Below, piece by piece: positions 8,867 through 17,179 of a DNA stretch of 64,000 nt (the first letter of the stretch is position 1; each line of letters starts with the position of its first letter). Under the pieces are notes generated by a model. The model did not search any database and was not told where the DNA came from. It saw only the letters and a program-made list of their open reading frames with translations. Where the stretch lies: the NCBI RefSeq assembly GCF_900112425.1, contig NZ_FOLP01000003.1, positions 62,001-126,000 of the forward strand. Direction: 5' to 3'. A program made the translations under genes and the position numbers. The DNA comes from Variovorax sp. OK212 (GTDB lineage Bacteria; Pseudomonadota; Gammaproteobacteria; Burkholderiales; Burkholderiaceae_C).

Positions 8867-10792
8867 ATGCCCGTTTCATTCCAACGCGTCTACCTCGAAA
8901 GCGCCGGCTATTTCATGCCGGGCGAGCCCGTTCCCAACGACCGCATGGACGCGTACATCGCGCCGCTCAACCGCATGTCGGAGCGCATCAAGCGGCGCAT
9001 CCTGGCGGAGAACGGCATCCTCACGCGGCACTACGCCATCGACGCGGAAGGCGTGACGCAGCACACCAACGCCCAACTGGCGGCCGGCGCCATTCGCGAC
9101 TGCCTGCGGCGCGGCGGGGCGGAGCTGTCGCGCGTGTCGCTGCTGGCCAGCGGCTCGTCGGGCGGCGACACGCTGATGCCGGGTTTCGCCAACATGATCC
9201 AGGGCGAACTGGCCGCGCAGCCGATGGAAACGCACTCGGTGCACGGCATCTGCGCGGCGGGCGTATCGGCGATCCAGACGGCGGCGCAGGGCATCGAGCT
9301 GGGCGCGCACCGCTCGGCCATGGCGGTGGCCAGCGAGATGCCGTCGCGCCTGTTCAAGCGTTCGCGCTTCGCGGCGCGCGGCTACGAGACCGACTTCGAC
9401 TCGCACTTCCTGCGCTGGATGCTGTCCGATGGCGCGGGCGCCTTGCTGCTGTCCGACGGCACGCCCGCACTGGCCGGTGTGCCGGGGCTGCGCCTGAAGC
9501 TGAAGTGGGTGCACCAGCGCGCCTTCTCGGGCGACTACCCGGTCTGCATGCAGCTGGGCCTGACCGAAGACCGCGCGCGAGGGCACCTCGACTTCGGCTC
9601 GTGGGCCGAGGCGGAAGCGGCGGGCGCCTTGTCGCTGCGGCAGGACATTCGCCTGCTGCCGCACCTGTTCGACATCGGCATCCACGAGTACGCGGGTCTC
9701 GTGCGCTACGGCTGGGTCGATCCGAAGCGGGTCGATCACTTCCTGTGCCACTACTCGTCGGAAAAATTCATCCCGGTGGTCGAGGACCTGATGGCCAAGG
9801 CCGACCTGTCGATTCCACGCGAACGCTGGTGGAGCAACCTGGCCTGGCGCGGCAACACCGGGGCGGCGTCGATCCTGGTGATGCTGGCCGAGTTTCTGCA
9901 CACGAAGACGCTGAAGCCCGGCGAGCAGATCTTCTGCTACGTGCCGGAGTCGGGGCGCTTCATGGCGGCGTACATGCTGCTCGAGGTGGAGGCGGTGGAA
10001 CCGGTGGGGGCCGCGCCCGTGGCGGTTGCGCCCCGCGCCGCGGCAGTGCCCGACGACGACCTGGTCATCGCGCCCCCGCACGACCCGGCCGCCGCGCCCG
10101 AAGGCCTGGGCGCCTTGCTCACCGAGCTGGCCGCCATCTGGCACGACTACCGCTCGCGCGTCTGGCGCACGCCGCTGGTGCGCCAGATCCGCGAGCGCCG
10201 CTTCGCCGTGCCCGACTACCTGAACTGGATGGCGCAATGGGTGCCGCAGGTGCGCGAAGGCAGCCTGTGGATGCGCGAGGGCGCGGCCTCGCTGAGCGAG
10301 CCGTACCAGATGCTGGCCTCGCTGATCGGCGTGCATGCGGGCGAGGAGCAGAACGACTTCAACATCCTCTTCAGCGACTACCGCAAGGCGGGCGGCACGG
10401 TCGAGCGCATCGAAGACCTGCGCCGCAACCCCGGCGGCGAAGCGCTCAACGCCTACCTGCACGGGCTGGCGGCCACGCGCGACCCGATCGGGCTGCTGGG
10501 CGCGATCTACATCATCGAGGGCACAGGCCAGCGCATCGTGCCGGCGCTGCTGCCGCTGCTGAAGGCCAGCCTGAAGCTGCCGCCCGACGCCTTCCGCTTC
10601 CTCGAGTACCACGGCCACAACGACGAACATCACCTGAGCCGCTGGCTCACGGCGGTCGAGATGGTGATGGCCGTGGAAGGGCAGGCACGTGCCGCGCGCC
10701 AGATTGCCGACACCGCGCGCCACACGGCCGCGCTGTACCTGATGCAGTTCCAGCACATCACCGAAAACCGCACCGAACCAGTCTCCGAATGA
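8867..10792 (+). CDS. Ketoacyl-ACP synthase III fused to a heme-oxygenase-like diiron domain
   Basis: A 641-residue two-domain protein. Residues 1-376 form a thiolase-fold ketosynthase III of the StlD/DarB kind, with catalytic triad Cys129 (HGICAAG), His295 (CHYSSEK) and Asn330 (RGNTGAAS). An Ala/Pro-rich linker (377-412) leads to a helical C-terminal domain. That domain has carboxylate/histidine clusters expected of heme-oxygenase-like diiron oxidases: VHAGEEQND near 489-497, IIEGTGQ near 549-555, and YHGHNDEHH at 581-589. The first domain would condense an acyl thioester with a malonyl- or ketoacyl-type partner. The second could oxidise or cleave the product. No acyl carrier protein is encoded nearby. 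The domain calls are firm; the pathway is inferred. Confidence 0.85.
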   Translation: MPVSFQRVYLESAGYFMPGEPVPNDRMDAYIAPLNRMSERIKRRILAENGILTRHYAIDAEGVTQHTNAQLAAGAIRDCLRRGGAELSRVSLLASGSSGGDTLMPGFANMIQGELAAQPMETHSVHGICAAGVSAIQTAAQGIELGAHRSAMAVASEMPSRLFKRSRFAARGYETDFDSHFLRWMLSDGAGALLLSDGTPALAGVPGLRLKLKWVHQRAFSGDYPVCMQLGLTEDRARGHLDFGSWAEAEAAGALSLRQDIRLLPHLFDIGIHEYAGLVRYGWVDPKRVDHFLCHYSSEKFIPVVEDLMAKADLSIPRERWWSNLAWRGNTGAASILVMLAEFLHTKTLKPGEQIFCYVPESGRFMAAYMLLEVEAVEPVGAAPVAVAPRAAAVPDDDLVIAPPHDPAAAPEGLGALLTELAAIWHDYRSRVWRTPLVRQIRERRFAVPDYLNWMAQWVPQVREGSLWMREGAASLSEPYQMLASLIGVHAGEEQNDFNILFSDYRKAGGTVERIEDLRRNPGGEALNAYLHGLAATRDPIGLLGAIYIIEGTGQRIVPALLPLLKASLKLPPDAFRFLEYHGHNDEHHLSRWLTAVEMVMAVEGQARAARQIADTARHTAALYLMQFQHITENRTEPVSE

Positions 10793-10811
10793 ATCACCGA
10801 GCACAGGCCCC

Positions 10812-11723
10812 ATGGACCGAACCCCTGATTTCCTGACCCAGGCGCACGACGAGCGCGACCCCAGCCCCTGGCTGGCGCTGTACCTCGACCAGAGCACGCC
10901 GCTGCCCGACAACGTGAAGTCGGCGTGGCTGGCCGACTCGAGTTCGGGCTCGCGGCAGTACCTGCTGCCGTTCCTGCGGCCGCTGGCGCGGCTGACGATC
11001 ATCCTGATCCAGATCGTGAAAGTGTTTGTTCCGCGCAACTGGTCGCATTCGATGCTGCTGCACCGGTTTTTGGCGTGGGGGCTCAAGCGCTTCGTGTCGC
11101 CGGAGGCCAACTGGCTGATCCTGCGGCACTTTCACCTGGGGTCGCAGGTGCTGGCCTTCATCGGGCGGAACTCGCCGGCGCCGGTGGCCACGAACCCGCT
11201 GGAACCGGCCGACATCGACGCGCTGAAGGACGAGATGTTCCTCAAGCACGACCTGAACCTGTTCAATTTCGTGATCCGCCTGAACACGGCCCTGCGCGAC
11301 AAGGGCCTGACGCTGTGCAAGGCCGAGAACGTCGATTTCTCGATGATCAAGGAGCCCGGGCTGCGGCTGGAGGACATGCCCCAGGGCAAGCTCAACTTCC
11401 TCGACCTGCAAAGCGCCATCGAGCTGTTCACGCCGCTCTACCAGCTGATGCTCACGGACAACGATTTCTGGCGGGCGGCGAATTCCTTGCAACTGGACGA
11501 AACCATCGGCATCTACACGGCAACCCTGCTGGACGCGCCGGAGCACCTGATCCTGGTCAACAACAAGCACCCGCTGGTGCCGCTGTCGACCCTGCGGGCC
11601 GGGCACCGGCTGGTGATCCACGGTTTGTCGACCGAAATGCTCCACAGCCTGCTCCAGCGGATGCAGGCGGCGCAGCGCGCGGGGGAGCCGGAGACATCCC
11701 TGTACGAGCAGCCACTTGCATAG
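10812..11723 (+). CDS. Protein of unknown function, last clear member of the lipid-type operon
   Basis: The 303-residue product begins MDRTPDFLTQAHDERDPSP and starts 19 bases after the ketosynthase fusion gene. A hydrophobic stretch at about residues 50-72 (YLLPFLRPLARLTIILIQ) may associate with the membrane. The rest is soluble, with no catalytic motif I can name. Conserved-looking blocks include LRHFHLGSQ and DLQSAIELFTPLYQLML. Tight spacing and same strand tie it to the membrane oxidases and ketosynthase. A possible role is as a structural or lipid-handling partner, but nothing in the sequence proves it. Confidence 0.78.
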   Translation: MDRTPDFLTQAHDERDPSPWLALYLDQSTPLPDNVKSAWLADSSSGSRQYLLPFLRPLARLTIILIQIVKVFVPRNWSHSMLLHRFLAWGLKRFVSPEANWLILRHFHLGSQVLAFIGRNSPAPVATNPLEPADIDALKDEMFLKHDLNLFNFVIRLNTALRDKGLTLCKAENVDFSMIKEPGLRLEDMPQGKLNFLDLQSAIELFTPLYQLMLTDNDFWRAANSLQLDETIGIYTATLLDAPEHLILVNNKHPLVPLSTLRAGHRLVIHGLSTEMLHSLLQRMQAAQRAGEPETSLYEQPLA

Positions 11724-11750
11724 GCGTATGCTGCCCCCAGATGGAAAATC

Positions 11751-12113
11751 ATGAACACCACCGATAATCCGTCTCCCAAGACCGATCTGGCAGTGACCCA
11801 CGTGCTGGCGCAACTGCTGGAAAAGCTCGAGCACAGCCCGGTGCCCGTCGGCGCAGAGCAATACCGCTCCGTCGTCGAGCACCTTGTGCACGAGTTCGAA
11901 GATATCGAACAAGGCGCCGAACTCGGCCGCCTGCTCGATGCCTATCCGGCCGCGGCCGAGGTTTATGAGAACCTCAACTACCAGCACGCCGGGCTTTGCC
12001 GCTCGGCGCTCGACGCTTCCCTGGCTGCTGAAGTCAGCGCCCGGGAAGCCATTGCACGCGCCATGCGCCGTGCCGAACCGAACAGCAAGGACAAGATGCA
12101 TGGCGAAGGGTGA
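11751..12113 (+). CDS. Small helical protein of unknown function
   Basis: A 120-residue, acidic, mostly helical protein (for example AVTHVLAQLLEKLEHSPVP and HLVHEFEDIEQGAELG). No family is recognised. It starts 27 bases after the preceding gene and overlaps the next one by 14 bases, so it is coupled to the small Cys-containing protein that follows. Whether it belongs to the lipid-type operon or starts a separate short unit is uncertain, because the ribosome site is weak and the 27-base gap could hold little more than one. Confidence 0.68.
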   Translation: MNTTDNPSPKTDLAVTHVLAQLLEKLEHSPVPVGAEQYRSVVEHLVHEFEDIEQGAELGRLLDAYPAAAEVYENLNYQHAGLCRSALDASLAAEVSAREAIARAMRRAEPNSKDKMHGEG

Positions 12114-12330
12114 AGTGAAAACGGCGGTGGTGGCGGACGGCCTGCGTTACAAGTCCAAGGCGCCGGGTTCGCCGTTCCGCGCTTCGGCGTCTTTCAGCGG
12201 CGCGACCATGTCGTGCTTCATGTGCGGCAAGCACCGCGTGCGCTCGCAGTTGCGCACCCGTCAGGTGCTGGGCAAGTCCCAGACCGTTTGCGCGCCTTCG
12301 TGCAAGGCGCTCGACGAATCCCTGGAATAG
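12100..12330 (+). CDS. Small zinc-ribbon-like protein of unknown function
   Basis: A 76-residue basic protein starting MAKGEVKTAVVADG. It carries CFMCGKH and, about 24 residues later, VCAPSCK: paired CxxC and CxxxC elements that could bind zinc. The spacer is rich in Arg, Gln and Thr, which would suit nucleic-acid or ribosome contact. The start at 12100 gives a 14-base overlap with the preceding gene. No named family is recognised. Confidence 0.68.
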   Translation: MAKGEVKTAVVADGLRYKSKAPGSPFRASASFSGATMSCFMCGKHRVRSQLRTRQVLGKSQTVCAPSCKALDESLE

Positions 12331-12585
12331 GGGCCAGAATCGGGCGGCCGACAGGGTACCCTGTTAGCACGCCCGCGAGACGTTTTGGCGACATTCCCAC
12401 GTGCATAAGTCACGGATTGGCTTCCACATCGGCCCCAATCGCTATACAGTTGGAAACAAATGATGCAGCTAATTGCATTTATTCCTAAGTTCTAATTTGT
12501 AGTCGATTTCCAATGAATTGCAGCCACGCCATCGACGCCCCGGGCGGGACCACATGGAATTCAATGCTTGCAAAGGGTTTGAGCC

Positions 12586-13173
12586 ATGGCTAAACCGCGC
12601 GCCGTCATCATGCAGGTGGTCAAGCGCTCCTCGGGCAGCGCGACCCACCATGTCGAGTTCCTGATGGACGACAACTTCGCCGAGCGCCTGCGTCAGCTGC
12701 GCTCGCTGGTGCCGCCCCTGGGAAGCCTCAACCGGCAACGCGACCTGGTGATCGACAAGGTCCGCGTGCGCCTGCCCAACGCCATCTGGCGCTCGGGCAA
12801 CGAGATCGACATGGACGGGGGCGTCGACGGCTCCTGCATCGTCATCGCGGCCGAAGGCTCGTTCAACTGCGGTGGCAAGGACCGCAAGACGCGCGAGAAG
12901 CTCGTGACGTACAACTTCTCGATCGCCCGCCTGCTCGAACTGCACGCCGAACGCTCGGAAGGCGAGACCTTCTACATCCGCGACGGTGTGTTCGCCAACG
13001 ACGAACCGGCCGAGTCGCCGGCCGGCCGCTGGGTCATCTCGATGCACGAGCTCGAAACCGTGATGCGCGTGCCCGATGCACCCTCCGATTTCGACACGCT
13101 GCATGACCTCACGCTGCGCCCCGAGCACCAGCAGATCGCCACTGGCGTGCCGCAGCGCTCCAGCTACAACTGA
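12586..13173 (+). CDS. Conserved hypothetical protein
   Basis: A 195-residue soluble protein beginning MAKPRAVIMQVVKRSSG, preceded by AAAGGG as a ribosome site. There is no signal peptide or membrane segment. Blocks such as GSFNCGGKDRKTREKL and IRDGVFANDEPAESPAG look structured, and coding usage matches the neighbours, so I take it as real. No function is recognised. The 255 bases upstream (12331-12585) are more A+T-rich and contain no gene; they probably hold its promoter. It is convergent with the PF10118-type gene. Confidence 0.72.
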   Translation: MAKPRAVIMQVVKRSSGSATHHVEFLMDDNFAERLRQLRSLVPPLGSLNRQRDLVIDKVRVRLPNAIWRSGNEIDMDGGVDGSCIVIAAEGSFNCGGKDRKTREKLVTYNFSIARLLELHAERSEGETFYIRDGVFANDEPAESPAGRWVISMHELETVMRVPDAPSDFDTLHDLTLRPEHQQIATGVPQRSSYN

Positions 13174-13180
13174 TTCGGCT

Positions 13181-14041
13181 TCAAGCAGCGGTAGGGGTAG
13201 CTGCAGCCTCCGAGGCTGTGGCGCCGGCACCCACCGGCGTGTACTGCGCGCGGTTGTCCGCCAGCCAACGCTCCGACAGGCTGCTGTCCTGCTGCGCCGG
13301 ATGGAAGTCCGCGCGCAGGTAGCTGCGCCAGCCGGCCAGGTTGCCGCGCAGCAGCCCGTCGCGGCTCAGCAGGATGCGCGCGGCGCTCTTCCAGGTCGAC
13401 CACTTCCACAGCTGCTTCTCGTGGCGCAGGTTGTCGATGGTCTGGTGCATCAGGTCGCCGAGAAACATCATCGTCACGCGGCGGAACCAGCGGTTGCGCC
13501 ATTCGTCGGAGCCGCCTGCGGCCTTGTAGACGTCGAAGGCCACGCTCTTGTGCTCCAGTTCTTCGGCGCTGTGCCACAGCCACATGGTGCGCAGCCGGGG
13601 CTCGGCGCCGTCGAGGATCTGCGGGTGCGCCAGCAGCCACTCGGCGAACATCGCCGTGAAGTGCTCGGTGGCCGCCGTCACCGCCAAGGCGTGGCGCGGA
13701 TCGGCTTGCTCCATCAGGGTCAAGCGCTTGCTGGCACGCGCGGTCCAGCCGTCGACCAGGCCCTGGCTCTCGAGGTGGTTGTTGAACAGCGAATGGATGC
13801 GCCGGTGCGTCGCTTCCTGCCCGATGAAGCCGCGCACGTCGGCGCGGTGCTTGTCTTGCGCCTCGGGCGGCAGCGTGGCCACGGCGTCGCGCACCGCGTC
13901 GATGAAGAACTGCTCGCCGAAGGGGAAGCTCATCGACAGGGCGTTGAAAAAGGCGCTCGAGAAGGCGTCGCCGCCACACCAGTTGCGGGCGAAGGGCGAC
14001 TGCAGGTCGATCAGGAGACGGCGGACGACGAGTTCGGTCAT
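13181..14041 (-). CDS. PF10118-type predicted metal-dependent hydrolase
   Basis: A 286-residue helical protein with many His/Glu residues in the order seen in this family: IGQEATHRRIH near residue 75, ATEHFTAMFAEW near 123, and WHSAEELEHKSVAFDVY near 154. These resemble ferritin-like or diiron helix ligands. The family is named a metal-dependent hydrolase only by prediction. It is transcribed divergently from a TetR regulator with two matching inverted repeats between them, so it is the probable regulatory target. An ATG 24 bases further upstream (14065) is an alternative start. Confidence 0.8.
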   Translation of the reverse strand: MTELVVRRLLIDLQSPFARNWCGGDAFSSAFFNALSMSFPFGEQFFIDAVRDAVATLPPEAQDKHRADVRGFIGQEATHRRIHSLFNNHLESQGLVDGWTARASKRLTLMEQADPRHALAVTAATEHFTAMFAEWLLAHPQILDGAEPRLRTMWLWHSAEELEHKSVAFDVYKAAGGSDEWRNRWFRRVTMMFLGDLMHQTIDNLRHEKQLWKWSTWKSAARILLSRDGLLRGNLAGWRSYLRADFHPAQQDSSLSERWLADNRAQYTPVGAGATASEAAATPTAA

Positions 14042-14098
14042 GGGGAGCGGGCCTCGGGAAAACACGGCATACGTGGAGTGGAAAACCGGTGCAACGTT

Positions 14099-14158
14099 GG
14101 TACAACGTCGTACCGCATGCCGTCATGGTGCAATTGTGAGCTGGTACTGTCAAGTACC
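14099..14158. promoter_or_regulatory. Two inverted-repeat operators, probable TetR sites
   Basis: Two 16-base inverted repeats with the same arms lie between the divergent genes: GGTACAACGTCGTACC at 14099-14114 and GGTACTGTCAAGTACC at 14143-14158. Both have the form GGTAC-N6-GTACC. They are 44 bases apart start to start, about four helical turns, so dimers would sit on the same DNA face. TetR regulators usually bind such sites beside their own gene. Confidence 0.65.
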
Positions 14159-14182
14159 GGGCCGTAGGAAAATGTACCTTCC

Positions 14183-14812
14183 ATGAGCGAAACCATCGAT
14201 AAAGCAGCCCCCTCCAAGTCCGCCGAGGGCCCGGGCAGCGAGCACTACACGCGTCTTCTCCAGGGCATGGCGCAAGCCGTGGCCGCCAAGGGCTATGCCG
14301 AGACCACCATTGCCGACATCGTGCGCGAGGCCGCCGTGTCGCGCCGCACCTTCTACGAACACTTCAGCACCAAGACCGAGTGCCTGATCGCGCTCTATGA
14401 AACCGCCAGCCGCCTCGCGCTGCAGGCCGTGAGCGAGGCCTTCGACCCGGTGCAGCCCTGGCACGCGCAGGTCGAGCAGGCGATGACCGCGTACTTCGAT
14501 TACCTGGCGCAAGACCCCGTGCTGCTGCGCACGCTCTTCGTCGAGATTCTCGGCCTGGGCATGCCCGGCCTGGTGGTGCGGCGCCGCGTGAACGACGAGA
14601 TCGCCAACTTCATCCAGGTGGCAATCAACAGCAGCGGCAGTGCCGAAGGCCCTCCGGTGCACCTGACCGGCGAAATGGCCATGACCGTGGTCGGTGGCAT
14701 CAACGAACTGGTGCTGCAGGCCATCGAGCAGGACCGCGCGGGCGACCTGCGCGAGCTGGTGGCACCCGCCACGCGGCTGGTGCGCGCGGTGGCCGCCGAG
14801 AGCCGACGCTAG
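14183..14812 (+). CDS. TetR-family transcriptional regulator
   Basis: A 209-residue repressor-type protein. The helix-turn-helix spans about residues 38-60 (TTIADIVREAAVSRRTFYEHF), followed by a helical ligand-binding domain. It is divergent from the PF10118-type gene and convergent with the export permease genes, ending only three bases from them. The paired operator-like repeats at 14099-14158 predict control of itself and of the divergent gene. The ligand is not predictable. Confidence 0.92.
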   Translation: MSETIDKAAPSKSAEGPGSEHYTRLLQGMAQAVAAKGYAETTIADIVREAAVSRRTFYEHFSTKTECLIALYETASRLALQAVSEAFDPVQPWHAQVEQAMTAYFDYLAQDPVLLRTLFVEILGLGMPGLVVRRRVNDEIANFIQVAINSSGSAEGPPVHLTGEMAMTVVGGINELVLQAIEQDRAGDLRELVAPATRLVRAVAAESRR

Positions 14813-14815
14813 ACG

Positions 14816-15976
14816 CTAGGCTGATTGAACGGATTTCGCGCCGGCGGCGCGCGGCGTGGCCGCGAGCCACAGCGTCAGGAGGCCCGCGACGATCAGGGCG
14901 GCCAGCACGCCGAGGCAGGGCAGCACGTCATGCAGCGGCGCGCCCATCTGGTTCAGCCGCAGCGAGGCCTGGATGCCCGAGGTGCTCGGGAAGACCCAGC
15001 GCAGCGCCTGCAGCGGCCCCGGCAAGGCCTCCACGGGCCACGAGAAGCCCGAGAGAAAGGCCATCGGCAGGGCGGTGAACAGCAGCACCTGCAGGGCCCG
15101 CTCGCGGTCGCGGAACCAGCAGCCCAGCAGCAGGCCGAGCGTGCAGATCGCCGGCACGTAGAACGCCAGCAGCACCAGCGCGCCCCACGGGTTGCCGCCG
15201 CGCGGATAGTCCTGCAGGAAGAACACCCAGCCGAAGTAGAAAAGCCCGCTCAGGTAGCCGAACACCGAGAGCGCCCCCAGCCGTCCCAGCCACGCACCCA
15301 TCGAGGCCCGCAGCCGCCCGGCCTCGGCCCAGGTGCCCGCGAGCATTGCGGCGCCCATCAGCAGCGTCTGCTGCAGGATCAGCAGCGCCACCGCCGGCAC
15401 CACGTAGCTGCCGTAGCCTTCGGTCGGGTTGAACAGCGCGACCAGTTGCGTGTTGAGCGGGCTGCGGCTGCGTGCGGCCTGGACCGCGCTCTGGCCGCCG
15501 GCCTGCAGCTTGCGGATTTCCACGCCCGCCGACACCGTGCCCACGGCCTCGGAGAAGCCGTACAGCACCGCCTTGTTGAGCAAGGCATACGCGCCGTTGC
15601 CCTCGATGGTGACAACCGCCGGCGTGCCGCGCAGCACGTCGCGCTTGAGGTCCGCCGGCAGCAGCGCGTAGCCCTCGATCTCGCCGCGCCACAGCGCCTG
15701 CTGTGCCTCGTGCACGTCGCCCGTGACCATGCGCACGTCGAGCCGCGGGTTGGCCATTGCAAAGCGCGCGATCTGCCGCGACAGCGAGCTGTGGTCCTGG
15801 TCGACCACCGCCACCGGCACGCGCGTCACGGCCTGCGTGCCGTAGGGCCACGGGTAGAAGAAGCCGTAGATGATGGGCGCGAGCAGCATGATCAGCACCA
15901 CGCCCTTGTCGCGCAGCACGGCCAGCGCGGTGTCGCGCCATGCGGCGCCGAGGTGGGTGCGTTCGTTGGTCGCCAT
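14816..15976 (-). CDS. ABC-2 type transporter permease
   Basis: A 386-residue inner-membrane protein of the YhhJ/YbhS/YbhR type. It has one N-terminal membrane segment (VVLIMLLAPIIYGFFYPWP), a large periplasmic loop with the common VAVVDQDHSSLSRQ sequence, and five C-terminal membrane segments. Its start overlaps the stop of the upstream permease by one base (TGATG). It is the last gene of the MerR-TolC-HlyD-permease-permease unit. No ATP-binding subunit is encoded in the cluster, which is unusual for this system type. Confidence 0.88.
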   Translation of the reverse strand: MATNERTHLGAAWRDTALAVLRDKGVVLIMLLAPIIYGFFYPWPYGTQAVTRVPVAVVDQDHSSLSRQIARFAMANPRLDVRMVTGDVHEAQQALWRGEIEGYALLPADLKRDVLRGTPAVVTIEGNGAYALLNKAVLYGFSEAVGTVSAGVEIRKLQAGGQSAVQAARSRSPLNTQLVALFNPTEGYGSYVVPAVALLILQQTLLMGAAMLAGTWAEAGRLRASMGAWLGRLGALSVFGYLSGLFYFGWVFFLQDYPRGGNPWGALVLLAFYVPAICTLGLLLGCWFRDRERALQVLLFTALPMAFLSGFSWPVEALPGPLQALRWVFPSTSGIQASLRLNQMGAPLHDVLPCLGVLAALIVAGLLTLWLAATPRAAGAKSVQSA

Positions 15977-17160
15977 CAGCGTGCGCCCCAGCTCTCGGGT
16001 GCCCTGGCGGCCCGCGCCAGCGCCCCGGCGCACAGCGCCAGCAGCACGCCCGTGCCCAGCACCATCCACAGCGGCGTCGCCGCCGAGTACGCCAGCGGCG
16101 CGCCCATCTGCAGCTGCTCCATCTGCACGCGGATGTAGTGCGTGTAGGGCAGCAGGCTGGCCCATGCGTGCGCGAAGAAGGGCATTGCCACCAGCGGAAA
16201 GCCCACGCCGCCGAACGCGAAGGCCGGCGCGGTGATGAAGCCCGTGGCCGACAGCGCGGTGCGCAGCGAGCGCGTGAGACCCGACACGAAAGCGCCGAGC
16301 GCGATCGACAGCGCCAGGAACACCACCAGCGCGAACAGCGTCCAGCCGAGCGAGCCGGGCGGATGCCATCCGCGTCCCGCCGTGATCCACAGCATGGCCG
16401 CGACCGCCACCGCCGAAAGGCTCGCGAACGGCAGCGCGAGCTTGCCCGCCAGCGCGGCCAGCGCCTCGTGCCAGCGCGGCGCCGCGCCCAGCCATTCGCC
16501 GATGCTGCGGTCGCGCAGCTCGCGCCCCACGGCCCACGCGCCCGCCGTCATCGCAAGGATGTGCAGCAGCGCCGGGATCAGCGCGGCGCCCAGAAACTGT
16601 TCGTAGTCGGTCGAGGTGTTGAACAGCGCCACCATGCTGGCCTTGATCGGCTCCATGCTCACGCGCGCGGCCCGCATCGACTCGCCGCGCTTGTTGCGCA
16701 CCGTGAGCTCCACGCCGCCCGACACGGTGGCCACCGCGGTGCGCACGTCGCGCTGGATCAGGCTCGAATGCGTGCCCAGCTGCGCGTTGTGCAGCAGCAC
16801 GACCTGGCCGACGCGGCCTTGCTTCACGTCGCGGCTCAGGTCCCGCGGCAGCTGCACCGCCGCATCGACCGCGCCGCTGGTGAGTGCGCGCGCCATCTCG
16901 CCTTCGTCGCCGTATTGCTGCACCACGCGCAGGCCCGGCGTGGCGTCGAGAAAGCGCACCAGCTGGCGCGAGAGGGACGAGTGATCCTGGTCGAGCACGC
17001 CGATCGGCAGTCGCTCGGGCAGGCCGGCCGAGAAGATCCACCAGATCAGCCACACCGCGAGCAGCGGCACCCACGAGATCATGGCGAGGTCCCACGGGCG
17101 CGTGCGCAGCAGCGCGAATTCGCGCCGTGCGCTGGCGGTGGAGAAGCCGCGCAGGCTCAT
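15976..17160 (-). CDS. ABC-2 type transporter permease
   Basis: A 394-residue permease with the same topology as its downstream neighbour. The loop begins GVLDQDHSSLSRQLVRFLD and the C-terminal membrane bundle contains SATGFITAPAFAFGGVGFPL. Such paired permeases form a heterodimer with one or two ATPases and work with a HlyD-like adaptor and TolC in drug or solvent export (compare YbhFGHIJ-type systems). It starts 19 bases after the adaptor gene ends. The lack of an adjacent ATPase means a subunit encoded elsewhere must power it. Confidence 0.88.
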   Translation of the reverse strand: MSLRGFSTASARREFALLRTRPWDLAMISWVPLLAVWLIWWIFSAGLPERLPIGVLDQDHSSLSRQLVRFLDATPGLRVVQQYGDEGEMARALTSGAVDAAVQLPRDLSRDVKQGRVGQVVLLHNAQLGTHSSLIQRDVRTAVATVSGGVELTVRNKRGESMRAARVSMEPIKASMVALFNTSTDYEQFLGAALIPALLHILAMTAGAWAVGRELRDRSIGEWLGAAPRWHEALAALAGKLALPFASLSAVAVAAMLWITAGRGWHPPGSLGWTLFALVVFLALSIALGAFVSGLTRSLRTALSATGFITAPAFAFGGVGFPLVAMPFFAHAWASLLPYTHYIRVQMEQLQMGAPLAYSAATPLWMVLGTGVLLALCAGALARAARAPESWGAR

Positions 17161-17179
17161 CGAAGAAGTCCGTGCGGGC

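Noticed and set aside
14816-17095. 759-codon frame suggesting one fused export protein
   Set aside because: The first half is out-of-frame shadow of the upstream permease; the true gene starts at 15976 with a TGATG overlap.
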